DNA from: Lipingzhangella_A rawalii
GTDB taxonomy: Bacteria > Actinomycetota > Actinomycetes > Streptosporangiales > Streptosporangiaceae
DNA length: 64,000 nt
NCBI RefSeq assembly: GCF_031628175.1
Contig: NZ_JAVLVT010000010.1
Location: forward strand, 248,001 to 312,000
Direction: 5' to 3'
A program made the position numbers and the translations under genes. Below are positions 25,331 through 34,045 of this stretch, piece after piece; position 1 is the first letter of the stretch; the number at the start of each line of letters is the position of its first letter. The notes under the pieces were generated by a model. That model had not been told where the DNA came from. It did no database searches and was given only the letters and a program-made list of their open reading frames with translations.

Positions 25331-28300
25331 CTAACGGCGAGAGTGCTCCCCACCGGCGAGGCTGGTAACCAGGACGCCGGCGAGGGCGCCGTGGGCGCGG
25401 CGGGTACTGGCCCGCAGCGAACCGAAGTCCAGCGTGTGCACGCCCGGCACGTGATCGTCCCACGGCACCCGCACGATTGCGCGGCAGCTTCCCCGCGCTA
25501 CCTGCTCCGCGGCCTCCACATCCGGCAGGCTGCGCTTGCTGACCCCGTTCACCACGACGATCGACCGTGCCCGCAGCCCCGCGTATCCATGCCCGTCCAG
25601 CCACTCGAAGGTCATCGCGACGGCCCGCGCCGCGTCGCCGCTGGCGGGCGCCACCAGCACCAAACTGTCCGTCAACGGCAGCGCCCGAGCCACCCCGGTG
25701 GCGGCCGGATCCAGCAGCGTCACCGGATAGTGCTGCTCCAGCGCGGTCGCCATCCGGGTGAGATCCCGGTCATCGAGGGTGTGCACGTAGGGGTCGTCCA
25801 GCGAGGCGAGTGCCTCCAGCCCGGTCGCGGTCTGGGAGGTGTAGGCGCGCATCGCCGTGTAGCCCTGGCGCTGAACCCGTTCGGCATTGGCCAGCAGGGA
25901 GGTCAGCGTTTCCGTGGACTCGGTCGGCACCCGGCGGGACAGGCTGCTCTCCCCCGGGTTCATGTCGACCGCGACCACCCGCTCCTCCCGCAGCGAGGCG
26001 AGAGTGTGTCCCAGCATCAGGACCGTGCTGGTCTGGCCGGCTCCACCGGTGCAGCCCAGCACGACCGCCCGGTGCCCCCCATCGAGTGGGGTACGGACCC
26101 GCTCCAGGTCCGCGGAGGACAGTTCGGAGGCCGGGGACTCCTGCGGGCCGGCCACCACACTGGCCAGGCGACGCCAGCCCCGTCCCGGACTGCCCCGCTT
26201 GCGCCCGGTGGGCGGCTCGCCCTGCTCCCCGTTGGGCGCCGCGGCCCGCGGGCCACTGTCCCGGTCGTCGCCGCCGTTTGGCTCACCGTGGCCCGTGCTC
26301 CCCCGGCCCTTCCCGGGGGCGCCGGTGTCCCCGCCACCTTGGCGCCGCTGCGGTGCCGGCTTGTCGGCTCCGTGCACCCAGTCGGCGCTGGTGCCGCCGG
26401 CAGCGTCCGCGTCCGGGTTCGGGGTGCGGCGCGCGGAGCGGTCCGGGTCGCGTGTGGTCACGCCGGAGGCGCTGCGCTGCTCGCCGGTTCCGTGGTCCAG
26501 CTGGAGGCGGGATGAGGGCAGGGCCCGAACCGGTGGCGCTCCGCTGTCCTCCTGGTCCTCGGCGACGTCACCGCTTCGGCCGTTGCGGGAATGGAGGGCC
26601 CGCAGGGACCGCTGCTCGTCCGTGCCGTGGTCGAGCTCCACGCGGATGCGCTTTGCCTCGCCGTGTGCGGCGTCGCCCCCGGGGCGCTGCCCCGCCTGGT
26701 TGGTGCGCATCGTGCGCTCCAGGCGGGACGAGCGTTCCGGTGGCTGTGCGGACTGGTCGGTGTGCGTGTTCTGGTCCGGCTGGCCCGGCGCCGATGCGCG
26801 GTCCTGGCTCCCGGGGGAGCCCGGGTCGCCGGTCAGGCGGGAACGGCGCTGCTCGAACGCGGCCCGTTCCGCCCGCTCGATCCGGTCGAGCGTGGGCCGG
26901 TCGGTGGATGTCTCGGATTCGCGCTGCCGCGGGGACACCTCCCGATCGGGGGGCTGGGTGCCCTGGTCTCCCATGGTGGAGGCACCGCCGGTGCGGCTGG
27001 GGGTGAACCGCCGCAGCATCTTCGCGAAGGCCGACTGTTCGTCGGTGTCGTGGCTGAGTTCGAGTGGGGGCTTGGCCGATGCGGCCGGTCGCTCCGGCCG
27101 CTGCCCCGGGCCGGACTCGCGGCTGGGCCGGTGCTCGGCCGCGGTCCCACCGTCCTGCTGTCCGGCCGTCCGGTGGGCCGGGTCCGGGGCGTCCTCGCTG
27201 AACCAGGCGTCATTGTGGCCCGCGGATTCGGTGTCGTGCCGTGCGGGCGCCTCGGTCTCGTGGGCGGAGACGTCGGTGGGCGTCTCAGTGGGCGTCTCAC
27301 TGGGCGTCTCAGTGGGCGGGGTGGCGCGGGAACGCACCCGGCGGTCGGGGTGGAGCTGCTGGCGGAACGCCTCCTGCTGGTCGGTGCCGTGGTCCAGCTC
27401 GAGCTGCGGTTTGGGGTCCTCCGCGTCGGCGGGTTCGTCGGTTCCGGGCTCCGGTGCGGCCCCGGGACCCGCGGCCGCACCGGAGTGCCGTGGCGCGGGC
27501 GCAGCGTCCGATTCCGCAGCCTCCGGCTCTGTGGTCTCCGGCTGTGGGGTGTCCTGATCCTGCTCCTGGGCGGTGCGGGCCACCTGGCCAAAGCCCCGGT
27601 GCTCGTCCGCGCCGTGGTCCCGTTCCGGATCTGCCGCAGCGGGTGTGTCTGCGCCATCGTGTGGGGCATCGTGTGGCGCGGGGCGGGGTGTCTCCCGCTG
27701 CGGTTCGGCGTGCACCGGGTGGCCGGGCGCCGGGGTGGGGGCGGCCGTGGAGCGATCCGCCGATCGGTCCGGATCGGGGTCCGTGGTGCTGGCGGGATCC
27801 GGGTGGTCCGGGCGCTGCCCTGGCTCGCCGCTTTCGGCCGCCGTGGGCGCGCTCTGCGCTCCGCGCCGGGTGGCGTCCCGGAAAGCCCGCTGCTCGTCGG
27901 TGCCGTGGTCGACCGTGCCGTGGTCGGCGGCGCGGTCCACGTCGCCGTTACGGCCCGGGGTGTCCGCAGAAGTGTCCGCCGGCGGGGCCGGATCCGGTTG
28001 TGCGGGCGCGTCCACTGCTTCGTGGATGCCATCAGGCTCGTCGTGGCTGGATTCGTCGGGGCTGGGCTCGGCTCCGGCGTGTGTGGCCCGTCCGTGCGCC
28101 CCGGAGGCACGCGCCGAGCTTGCAGGCCGCACGTGGTCGGCGTCCGCCGGGGGGCCGTGGCCGTCCACGGGCGGGGACGTGTCCGATGGGCGGCGCAACT
28201 CGTCGGAGTCCCGCTCGTCGGCATCCGACGCCTGTGCGGACGCCTCGGTTTCCGGTAGTTCCCAGGGGGCGGCGTGCGGGCGCGGGCGGGACCGGGCCGG

Positions 28301-30331
28301 TGGGTCCGACTCACCCGACTGTGGTTGGGCCGGTTCCGGTTGGGCGGGGGTTGCGAGCCCGCGGGCGCGCGGTCCAGGGGGTGCCGGTGCGCGTTCCCGG
28401 ACCCGTTCGCCGGCGGTGGGCTGCTGAGGCTCTGCCCGCCCCGCGGTGACGTCCGAGGCGGGCTGGCCCACCTCCCCGACATGGTCCGTCGCTGGTTCGT
28501 CGGCCGGGACGGTGCGGCCCGAAGCCGCCGGGGCCTCCGTGTCGTCCGGTGCGGCCGGGGCGCCACGCTGGTCCCGCAGCTGCCGGGTCACGGCCACGTT
28601 GCGGGATCGCCCCCGCAGTTTGCGTAGGGCGGCGGCCCGGTCTCGGGCGGGATCCTCGGTCCCGGGGTCGGATTCGGGGCGGTGCGTCTCCCGTTCCTGG
28701 CTCGGGTCCGCGTCCGTGCGGTCCCCGCGTCCGCCCAGCCACTCGGCGGCATCCCCCGGGGCCAGGTTGGACATGATCTCTTCGGCCCGTCGGCGCAGGG
28801 TGCGGCGCTCCTGGGCGCGGTCTCGTTCCGGTTCGGCGTCGTCGGGCCCGGCGGCGGGTTGGGCCGCGGTGTCACTGGCATGGTCGAAGGCGTCCTGGCT
28901 GGACAGGCCGAGCGGGGTCTCCCCGGTGGAGGTGCGCAGCTGGGCGAACCACTCGCCGCTGCGGCGTTCCTCCTCCAGTTCGATCTCGTCAACGTACTCG
29001 TGTCGGCTCTCGGAGCGGTCCGCACCGCGGAGGCGCCGCACGTACTCGCCCGGCGAGCCACGGCGGTGGGACCCGTCACGGTGCCGTTGGGTCCGGTCCG
29101 GGGGGTGGGTCGTTTCCGCGCGGGAGGAGTGGGCGGAGTCCGCAGCGGAATCCGGAGTTCCATCCTCGGTTGCGGACGTGGCGTCCTCCGGCTGGGCCGG
29201 CAGTCCGAAGCCCAGCCACCACATTCCTCGCCGGAACAGGGACGGCCGACGCTGCCGCTGCGGCGGGTCCGGGCTCGCCGCCTGGTTCCGCGTTCCGCTG
29301 GTGTGCGCTTCCTCCTCGTCGGGGGTGGGCGTGCCGGCGCGTGCCGTGGCCCCCGCCGGCTGTTCGGTCTCGGCTCCCGGAGCCGGTCCGGAGAACCAGT
29401 CCGCGGCCACGGGTATGTCCCCGCTGGCTGGGGACACCTCGGCACCAGCGGCGGGGGCAGCACTGCTGGGGCGCGTGCCCGCCCCGATGGTGCTGCCGTT
29501 AGCGCTGCCGTTGGCGCTGCGATCGTCGCGGGTCTCGTGCTCGACGTCGGCGGTGCCGACTGTGCCGGCGGCCTCCGGCTCGGGCCCGTGGAGGGGCTCC
29601 GGATCCAGGGTTTCGGCCGCCCGCGCCTCATCCAGGATGGTGCGGGCCTCTCGGGTGTGTGTGGCGTCCGCATGCTGCGGGGAGGCCGGATCGGCGGCGG
29701 GGTCCACGGCGGCGGAGCTGGACGGCGCCGAGGCGGTGTCCGGGGTGTCGTCGAGGACGGCCCGGACCTGCGCGGGATCGGCCTCGACCAGGGCGGGCTC
29801 CGCGGTTTCCGGGAGTGGCTGGTCCGCGGCTCGGCTCCCGGGTAGGGGGAGTGGCGGCGGGGCCGTCGCGCGTGGCCGGGCGGGCGGACGACGGTCCTGG
29901 GCGCGCTCCTGGTGGCGTCGCACCGCGCGGGATTCACGCACCACCGGCAGCGGCCCGGCATTGGGATCCCGGTGCCACACCCGCACGGTAACCGTGGCCT
30001 GCTCCGGTTCCCGTTCGGGGGCGAGCCGGCAGTAGACGCGTGCCTCCAGCAGGTAGTGGGAGTAGGACAACATGAGCTCGGTGAGACGCTTGCCCTCCAC
30101 CACGGGGCGGGTCACCACGTAGCCGAGCACGAACGGCGGCACGATCCACACCACATGCCAGGGCTGCTCCCACGGCATGTTGACCAACCGCATCAACAGG
30201 ATCCAGACGACCGCAATTCCCACGCACACGCCGACCGTGGCCACGGGCAGCGGCATCGGAAGCCGGAAGTCGTACAGCTTGTACAGCCGCTTCTCGATCC
30301 GCCAAATGCTGGTGTATGTGGGTAGGTCCAC
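25331..30331 (-). CDS. TcpE-family conjugation protein fused to a degenerate ParA/MinD-like domain
   Basis: The 1666-aa protein starts at GTG 30331. Residues 1-130 are a TcpE-type domain (YTSIWRIEKRLYKLYDFRLP, then two membrane helices VGVCVGIAVVWILLM and VVWIVPPFVLGYVV, then EGKRLTEL). Residues ~150-1415 are low-complexity, acidic and Pro/Ala-rich, and carry six spaced copies of a DHGTDEQ-like motif (see repeat entry). Residues ~1418-1666 resemble a ParA/MinD P-loop domain (RAVVLGCTGGAGQTS, VVAVDMNPGE, VTLLDPAAT, IVVVNGVSKR). The loop reads TGGAGQT, so both the signature Lys and the Walker Lys are absent; ATP hydrolysis is doubtful. TcpE is an inner-membrane component of Gram-positive conjugation. 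It follows TcpD-like and TcpC-like genes on the same strand. Confidence 0.85.
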   Translation of the reverse strand: MDLPTYTSIWRIEKRLYKLYDFRLPMPLPVATVGVCVGIAVVWILLMRLVNMPWEQPWHVVWIVPPFVLGYVVTRPVVEGKRLTELMLSYSHYLLEARVYCRLAPEREPEQATVTVRVWHRDPNAGPLPVVRESRAVRRHQERAQDRRPPARPRATAPPPLPLPGSRAADQPLPETAEPALVEADPAQVRAVLDDTPDTASAPSSSAAVDPAADPASPQHADATHTREARTILDEARAAETLDPEPLHGPEPEAAGTVGTADVEHETRDDRSANGSANGSTIGAGTRPSSAAPAAGAEVSPASGDIPVAADWFSGPAPGAETEQPAGATARAGTPTPDEEEAHTSGTRNQAASPDPPQRQRRPSLFRRGMWWLGFGLPAQPEDATSATEDGTPDSAADSAHSSRAETTHPPDRTQRHRDGSHRRGSPGEYVRRLRGADRSESRHEYVDEIELEEERRSGEWFAQLRTSTGETPLGLSSQDAFDHASDTAAQPAAGPDDAEPERDRAQERRTLRRRAEEIMSNLAPGDAAEWLGGRGDRTDADPSQERETHRPESDPGTEDPARDRAAALRKLRGRSRNVAVTRQLRDQRGAPAAPDDTEAPAASGRTVPADEPATDHVGEVGQPASDVTAGRAEPQQPTAGERVRERAPAPPGPRARGLATPAQPEPAQPQSGESDPPARSRPRPHAAPWELPETEASAQASDADERDSDELRRPSDTSPPVDGHGPPADADHVRPASSARASGAHGRATHAGAEPSPDESSHDEPDGIHEAVDAPAQPDPAPPADTSADTPGRNGDVDRAADHGTVDHGTDEQRAFRDATRRGAQSAPTAAESGEPGQRPDHPDPASTTDPDPDRSADRSTAAPTPAPGHPVHAEPQRETPRPAPHDAPHDGADTPAAADPERDHGADEHRGFGQVARTAQEQDQDTPQPETTEPEAAESDAAPAPRHSGAAAGPGAAPEPGTDEPADAEDPKPQLELDHGTDQQEAFRQQLHPDRRVRSRATPPTETPSETPTETPTDVSAHETEAPARHDTESAGHNDAWFSEDAPDPAHRTAGQQDGGTAAEHRPSRESGPGQRPERPAASAKPPLELSHDTDEQSAFAKMLRRFTPSRTGGASTMGDQGTQPPDREVSPRQRESETSTDRPTLDRIERAERAAFEQRRSRLTGDPGSPGSQDRASAPGQPDQNTHTDQSAQPPERSSRLERTMRTNQAGQRPGGDAAHGEAKRIRVELDHGTDEQRSLRALHSRNGRSGDVAEDQEDSGAPPVRALPSSRLQLDHGTGEQRSASGVTTRDPDRSARRTPNPDADAAGGTSADWVHGADKPAPQRRQGGGDTGAPGKGRGSTGHGEPNGGDDRDSGPRAAAPNGEQGEPPTGRKRGSPGRGWRRLASVVAGPQESPASELSSADLERVRTPLDGGHRAVVLGCTGGAGQTSTVLMLGHTLASLREERVVAVDMNPGESSLSRRVPTESTETLTSLLANAERVQRQGYTAMRAYTSQTATGLEALASLDDPYVHTLDDRDLTRMATALEQHYPVTLLDPAATGVARALPLTDSLVLVAPASGDAARAVAMTFEWLDGHGYAGLRARSIVVVNGVSKRSLPDVEAAEQVARGSCRAIVRVPWDDHVPGVHTLDFGSLRASTRRAHGALAGVLVTSLAGGEHSRR
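26470..27930 (-). repeat. Six copies of a DHGTDEQ-like linear motif inside the TcpE-ParA gene
   Basis: Within the disordered part the motif recurs as DHGTDEQRAF (near 27900), DHGADEHRGF (27610), LELDHGTDQQEAF (27385), LELSHDTDEQSAF (27045), VELDHGTDEQRSL (26625) and LQLDHGTGEQRSA (26490). The first is preceded by a half copy (DHGTVDHGT). Spacing is irregular, about 130-340 bases. The surrounding sequence is not repeated, so the short motif itself is conserved. It looks like a binding peptide rather than a structural domain. Confidence 0.8.
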
Positions 30332-30429
30332 GCCCGGTCCGCCTCCCTTTCCGTGGTCACCGTGTCCGCACGCCTGCGGTCACAGCGAGATGCCCTAGCC
30401 CACCGCGGCCAGAACAGGAACCACGTGTG

Positions 30430-30726
30430 TCATTCGGCATCCACTCCCATCGCACGGGCAATCCCGCGTGCCATCACCTCGATGATTACCGGAGCGTAGA
30501 AAACGATCCCGATAAAGATCGCGAGAATGATGAACTGGGCGAAACGGGTGATCTCCCGCGTGAACAGGAAGAAGATCGCCACGATGGACACGATCACCAG
30601 GAACAGTGGGCCGAAGAAGCCCCGCAGCCACTCCGCGAGCCCCGAGGTGTCCGGTCCTCCGTCCGGCGCGGCGAGCAGTACCTGACCGACCGTGTCCACG
30701 GTCATCTGCAAGGCGTGGGGGAACAT
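30430..30726 (-). CDS. TcpD-like small membrane protein
   Basis: The 98-aa product starts at ATG 30726. It has a short outer N-terminus (DTVGQVLLAAPDGG), then two long helices: LRGFFGPLFLVIVSIVAIFF and AQFIILAIFIGIVFYAPVI, with an amphipathic end IEVMARGIARAMGV. Size, topology and position between TcpC-like and TcpE-like genes match the small TcpD-type components of Gram-positive conjugation systems. It is probably co-transcribed with both neighbours. Confidence 0.75.
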   Translation of the reverse strand: MFPHALQMTVDTVGQVLLAAPDGGPDTSGLAEWLRGFFGPLFLVIVSIVAIFFLFTREITRFAQFIILAIFIGIVFYAPVIIEVMARGIARAMGVDAE

Positions 30727-30786
30727 CGCCTATCGGTCCCTTCCTGCTAGCTGCATCCCGCGCATGGTCCTCACCTCTCCATAGTT

Positions 30787-31830
30787 TCAGGATCCGAAGG
30801 AGTGGGGGGCTCCTTGGATGTCGCGCACGTACCATTCGGATCCGTCCCGAACCACGGTCAGCGCGTAGCTCTGGGTGAGCTGGGCCGGACTGTCTCCACT
30901 GTCCGCAAGCTCCCACACAACCGTGACCCGGGCCTCGCGCACATCCTCCCCCTCGCCGCCCGCGGCGTAGGGCACGACGACCTCCTCCAGTTCGACGAAG
31001 TTCACCGCACCCGCCGGCAACGGGCTCACGCTCGCGGCGTCGTCGAGGTAGCGCTGCGACAGGTCCCCGTCGGCGTAGGACTCGAAGAACTCGGCCAGGT
31101 CCGTCTCCAGCTCCTCGCGTGCCTCGGGATCCACATCCACGTCCGCGGGTTCGGGCAGCGCGGCCACCTCCGGGGCCGCCACCAGGGCCGGCTGGCCCGA
31201 CACCACCAGAGAGCTGTCGTCCGCGAACACGGGAACATCCAGCGCCATCCGAGTGTCGTTCACACTCACCGCCAGCCGCACCAGGCCGTCGTTGGCGCTG
31301 TGCGCGGTCACGCCCAGCACGTGGACCTCACCACTGTCCAGCTCGCTACCGGCGGGCGGATCGAACCCACTCGACGTGCCCTCGGGCAGGAACGCGGTCA
31401 GCTCCTCGGAACGCTCCTGGCTGCCCGCAGTGCCCGTGGTCGCGGCCGCATCCCCATCGTCGGCGTCCCCATCGTCGGGCTCCGGCGCCGACAGGTACAC
31501 CTGCGCGAACCGGGCCGCGAAGTCGGCCGCAGCGCTCTCGGGGAACGCGGCCGCACTGTCGGTCTCCTCCTCGGACTGCGCCGCGGAACCATCGTCCGGC
31601 GCCCCGAGCACCGGAAACGCCACACCCGCCCGCAGCGGCCACCAGATTCCGTTAACCAGGATCACCAACAGCAGCGCCCACAGGAACGCGCGGCCCACCC
31701 AGACCCACCACCGACCGCCGGCACCGGCCCAGGGCCGCCGTCCACGCATCGCGTCGGGGTGGTCCGTGTCCTGCGGCATGGCCGGATCGTCTCCCGCACC
31801 ACTCCGCAGTGCGCCCGACCTGCGCGCCAT
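30787..31830 (-). CDS. TcpC-family conjugal transfer protein (VirB8-like)
   Basis: I chose the ATG at 31828-31830, behind GGAGG; a GTG at 31863 is possible. The 347-aa product has one membrane helix at about 40-62 (AFLWALLLVILVNGIWWPL). Two NTF2-like domains follow in the outer part. The first contains SAAADFAARFAQVYLS and ends VVSGQPALVAAPEVA; the second contains ELETDLAEFFESYADGD and closes with QSYALTVVRDGSEWYVRDIQ. Tandem NTF2 domains after one helix are the hallmark of TcpC, the scaffold of Gram-positive conjugation channels. It is first in the cluster with TcpD-like and TcpE-like genes. Confidence 0.88.
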   Translation of the reverse strand: MARRSGALRSGAGDDPAMPQDTDHPDAMRGRRPWAGAGGRWWVWVGRAFLWALLLVILVNGIWWPLRAGVAFPVLGAPDDGSAAQSEEETDSAAAFPESAAADFAARFAQVYLSAPEPDDGDADDGDAAATTGTAGSQERSEELTAFLPEGTSSGFDPPAGSELDSGEVHVLGVTAHSANDGLVRLAVSVNDTRMALDVPVFADDSSLVVSGQPALVAAPEVAALPEPADVDVDPEAREELETDLAEFFESYADGDLSQRYLDDAASVSPLPAGAVNFVELEEVVVPYAAGGEGEDVREARVTVVWELADSGDSPAQLTQSYALTVVRDGSEWYVRDIQGAPHSFGS

Positions 31831-32137
31831 CGCGTCCGCCCCTCCGTCTCTCGCACCGGCCACGGTTCGTACGGGCGCGCCAGCACCCCACGATCGCTTT
31901 ACTGTCTACCCCATCGTCCATGGTGCGGCATCCGGAGGCGATATCTCGGGCACCACGGCTCGTGTCTCGGAGTTACCGGTGTGACCCTACCCAGGAGTGG
32001 CCCACCGTACGCCCCCAGACCGGAACCGGCCGGTGACCGTGGGAGCCGTCATCGGGGCGTGCCCCACCCCCAACGCCCCGGGCGCGCAGTGCTGGAGACG
32101 TCGGGACCCACACCGCGGCAGCCCCGAAAGCCCGCAG

Positions 32138-32176
32138 TGTTCGCTGTTCGCTGTTCGCTGTCTGCTGTTCGCTGTG
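32138..32176. repeat. 7-bp tandem repeat (TGTTCGC-like, about five units)
   Basis: Units read TGTTCGC three times, TGTCTGC once and TGTTCGC once, in one direction and without gaps. It is a microsatellite-like tract 60-100 bases downstream of the FtsB-like gene. Copy number could vary between strains. Confidence 0.8.
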
Positions 32177-32198
32177 CACCGCCGTGAGCACGGCCCAG

Positions 32199-32215
32199 CC
32201 CCCCCGGGGGGGGGG
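32199..32215. repeat. C7-G10 homopolymer junction
   Basis: Seven C are followed directly by ten G. On RNA this would make a short blunt stem; on DNA it is slippage-prone. It lies just after the FtsB-like gene and may take part in terminating the eno-ftsB transcript, though no T run follows on that strand. The run length is also a place where sequencing error is likely. Confidence 0.6.
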
Positions 32216-32237
32216 CAGCCATCGGGGCAGCCCGCGG

Positions 32238-32756
32238 TCACTCCCGCGGCGGGGGCTCCGCGTCCGGAATACTGCCCTCGGGCCCCTCCGCGGTGTCGGC
32301 CGCCAGAACCGAGTCCCACAGCACCGTGTACCACGGCCGTCCGCTGTCCTCCTCGTCGTCCTCGGCGGCGGTGCCATCCGGGTCCAGGACGACGTAGGTG
32401 TCCTCGTCGGGATAGTGGTAGTGCAGACGTTCGCGCGCGATCCGTTCGATGTGCTCGGGATCGTCCAGCTGGTCCCGGCGCTGCTCCAGATCCGCGATGC
32501 GTTCCTGGTAGGCCGCCTGCTCCTCGCGCAGCTCGGCAAGCTCGCTGCGCTGGGCGATGTACTCCCGCAGGGGATAGGCCAGGCTCAGCGTGATCGCGCA
32601 CACCACCAGCGCCAGGATCGCAGCCCGGCTCGTCAAGGCCGGACGCATCCTCCGCGGACGCTGCCCACCGCCGCCACGGCGGTCGGCGTTGTGACGTCCG
32701 GCCGCGGCCCCCGCACGCGCGCTCGCGCGGGGGCCGCCTGGGCGCTTGCCCGACAC
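32238..32756 (-). CDS. FtsB/DivIC-family septum formation initiator
   Basis: The 172-aa product starts at GTG 32756, five bases after the enolase stop, with GGAG upstream. A basic cytoplasmic N-terminus leads to one membrane helix at about 43-62 (AILALVVCAITLSLAYPL). A coiled coil follows (SELAELREEQAAYQERIADL), then the conserved FtsB/DivIC end ERIARERLHYHYPDEDTYVV and an acidic tail. It is a bitopic divisome protein that pairs with FtsL-type partners at the septum. Placement immediately after eno is common in actinobacteria and supports the call. Confidence 0.92.
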   Translation of the reverse strand: MSGKRPGGPRASARAGAAAGRHNADRRGGGGQRPRRMRPALTSRAAILALVVCAITLSLAYPLREYIAQRSELAELREEQAAYQERIADLEQRRDQLDDPEHIERIARERLHYHYPDEDTYVVLDPDGTAAEDDEEDSGRPWYTVLWDSVLAADTAEGPEGSIPDAEPPPRE

Positions 32757-32761
32757 GCCCG

Positions 32762-34045
32762 TTACTCCGTGGCCTCGAAGCGGGGGAACGCGTCGGCGCC
32801 GGCGTACTCGGCCGCGTCGTCGAGCTGCTCCTCGATCCGCAGCAGCCGGTTGTACTTGGCAACCCGCTCACTGCGGGCCGGGGCCCCCGCCTTGATCTGG
32901 CCGGCCTTCAGAGCCACCGCCAGATCCGCGATGGTGGTGTCCTCGGTCTCGCCGGAGCGGTGGCTGAGCATCGCGGTGTAGCCGTTGCGCTGCGCCATCA
33001 TCACCGCATCCAGGGTTTCGGTCAGGGTGCCGACCTGGTTGACCTTGACCAGCAGGGAGTTTCCGGCGTTCTCGGCGATGCCGCGTTCCAGCCGCTCCGG
33101 GTTGGTGACGAACAGGTCGTCGCCCACCAGCTGCACCCGCGAGCCCAACTGCGAGGTGAGCGTGTTCCAGCCGGCCCAATCCTCCTCGTCCAGGGGATCC
33201 TCGATGGAAACCAGCGGGTAGCTCTCCAGCAGCTGGGCGTAGTAGTTGGTCATGTCCTCGGCGCTGCGGGCCTGACCCTCGAACTGGTACACGCCCTCGG
33301 AATGGAACTCGGTAGCGGCCACGTCCAGGGCGAGCGCCACATCGGAACCGGGGGTGTAGCCCGCCTTCTGGATCGCCTCGACGATCAGGTCGAGAGCGGC
33401 GCGGTTACTCTCCAGGTTCGGCGCGAAGCCGCCCTCGTCGCCCACTCCCGTGCCCAGGCCGTGGGTCTTGAGCACGCTCTTCAGCGCGTGGTAGACCTCC
33501 GCGCCCCACTGGAGGGACTCGGTGAAGGTGTCCGCGCCGATCGGGGCGATCATGAACTCCTGGATGGCGACGTTGGTGTCGGCGTGTGCACCACCGTTGA
33601 GGATGTTCATCATCGGTACCGGCAACTCGTAGGCGTTGAGCCCGCCCACGTAGCGGTACAGGGGCAGCTGGTCGGTGTCGGCCGCGGCGCGGGCGCAGGC
33701 CAGCGAAACCCCGAGGATCGCGTTGGCGCCGAGGCGGGACTTGTCGGGGGTGCCGTCCAGGTCGATCAGGATCTGATCGATGAGGCGCTGGTCATCGGGC
33801 TCGTATCCGACGAGTTCGGGGGCGATCTTGTCGTTGACCGCGGTGACGGCCTTGTCCACACCCTTGCCGCCGTAGCGTTCGTCGCCGTCGCGCAGTTCCA
33901 CGGCCTCGAACCGGCCCGTGGAGGCACCGCTGGGGACCGAGGCCCGCGCAAGCGTGCCATCGTCGAGCGTGACCTCAACCTCGACGGTGGGATTGCCACG
34001 GGAGTCCAGGATCTCCCGGGCGTTGACTTCGTCGATCGACGACAA
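32762..34045 (-). CDS. eno: Enolase
   Basis: The 427-aa enzyme converts 2-phosphoglycerate to phosphoenolpyruvate in glycolysis. Signature regions include AREILDSRGNPTVEVEV at the N-terminus, ASTGRFEAVELRDGD, NILNGGAHADTN, the metal ligands in ALDVAATEF, SIEDPLDEED and VGDDLFVTNPERL, the catalytic Lys in SLLVKVNQVGT, and the loop SHRSGETEDTTIADL. The start codon is TTG at 34045, with AAGGAG six bases upstream; no ATG fits. It heads a two-gene operon with the FtsB-like gene. All active-site residues expected are present. Confidence 0.98.
   Translation of the reverse strand: MSSIDEVNAREILDSRGNPTVEVEVTLDDGTLARASVPSGASTGRFEAVELRDGDERYGGKGVDKAVTAVNDKIAPELVGYEPDDQRLIDQILIDLDGTPDKSRLGANAILGVSLACARAAADTDQLPLYRYVGGLNAYELPVPMMNILNGGAHADTNVAIQEFMIAPIGADTFTESLQWGAEVYHALKSVLKTHGLGTGVGDEGGFAPNLESNRAALDLIVEAIQKAGYTPGSDVALALDVAATEFHSEGVYQFEGQARSAEDMTNYYAQLLESYPLVSIEDPLDEEDWAGWNTLTSQLGSRVQLVGDDLFVTNPERLERGIAENAGNSLLVKVNQVGTLTETLDAVMMAQRNGYTAMLSHRSGETEDTTIADLAVALKAGQIKAGAPARSERVAKYNRLLRIEEQLDDAAEYAGADAFPRFEATE

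Larger units (their letters stand above)
31831..32237. other. Intergenic region with short tandem repeats and a C/G homopolymer
   Basis: It separates the TcpC-like operon promoter (right of 31830) from the end of the FtsB-like gene. It holds TGTTCGC-type tandem repeats at 32138-32176 and a C7-G10 run at 32199-32215. No gene is visible. Confidence 0.6.

Noticed and set aside
25091..27557. Several rightward frames of 400-550 codons within the TcpE-ParA gene
   Set aside because: They are shadows of the low-complexity middle of the leftward gene and show no domain.
26470..27930. Possible CRISPR array from spaced repeats
   Set aside because: The repeats are protein-level motifs inside one open frame. 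DNA units are not identical and spacing is irregular.
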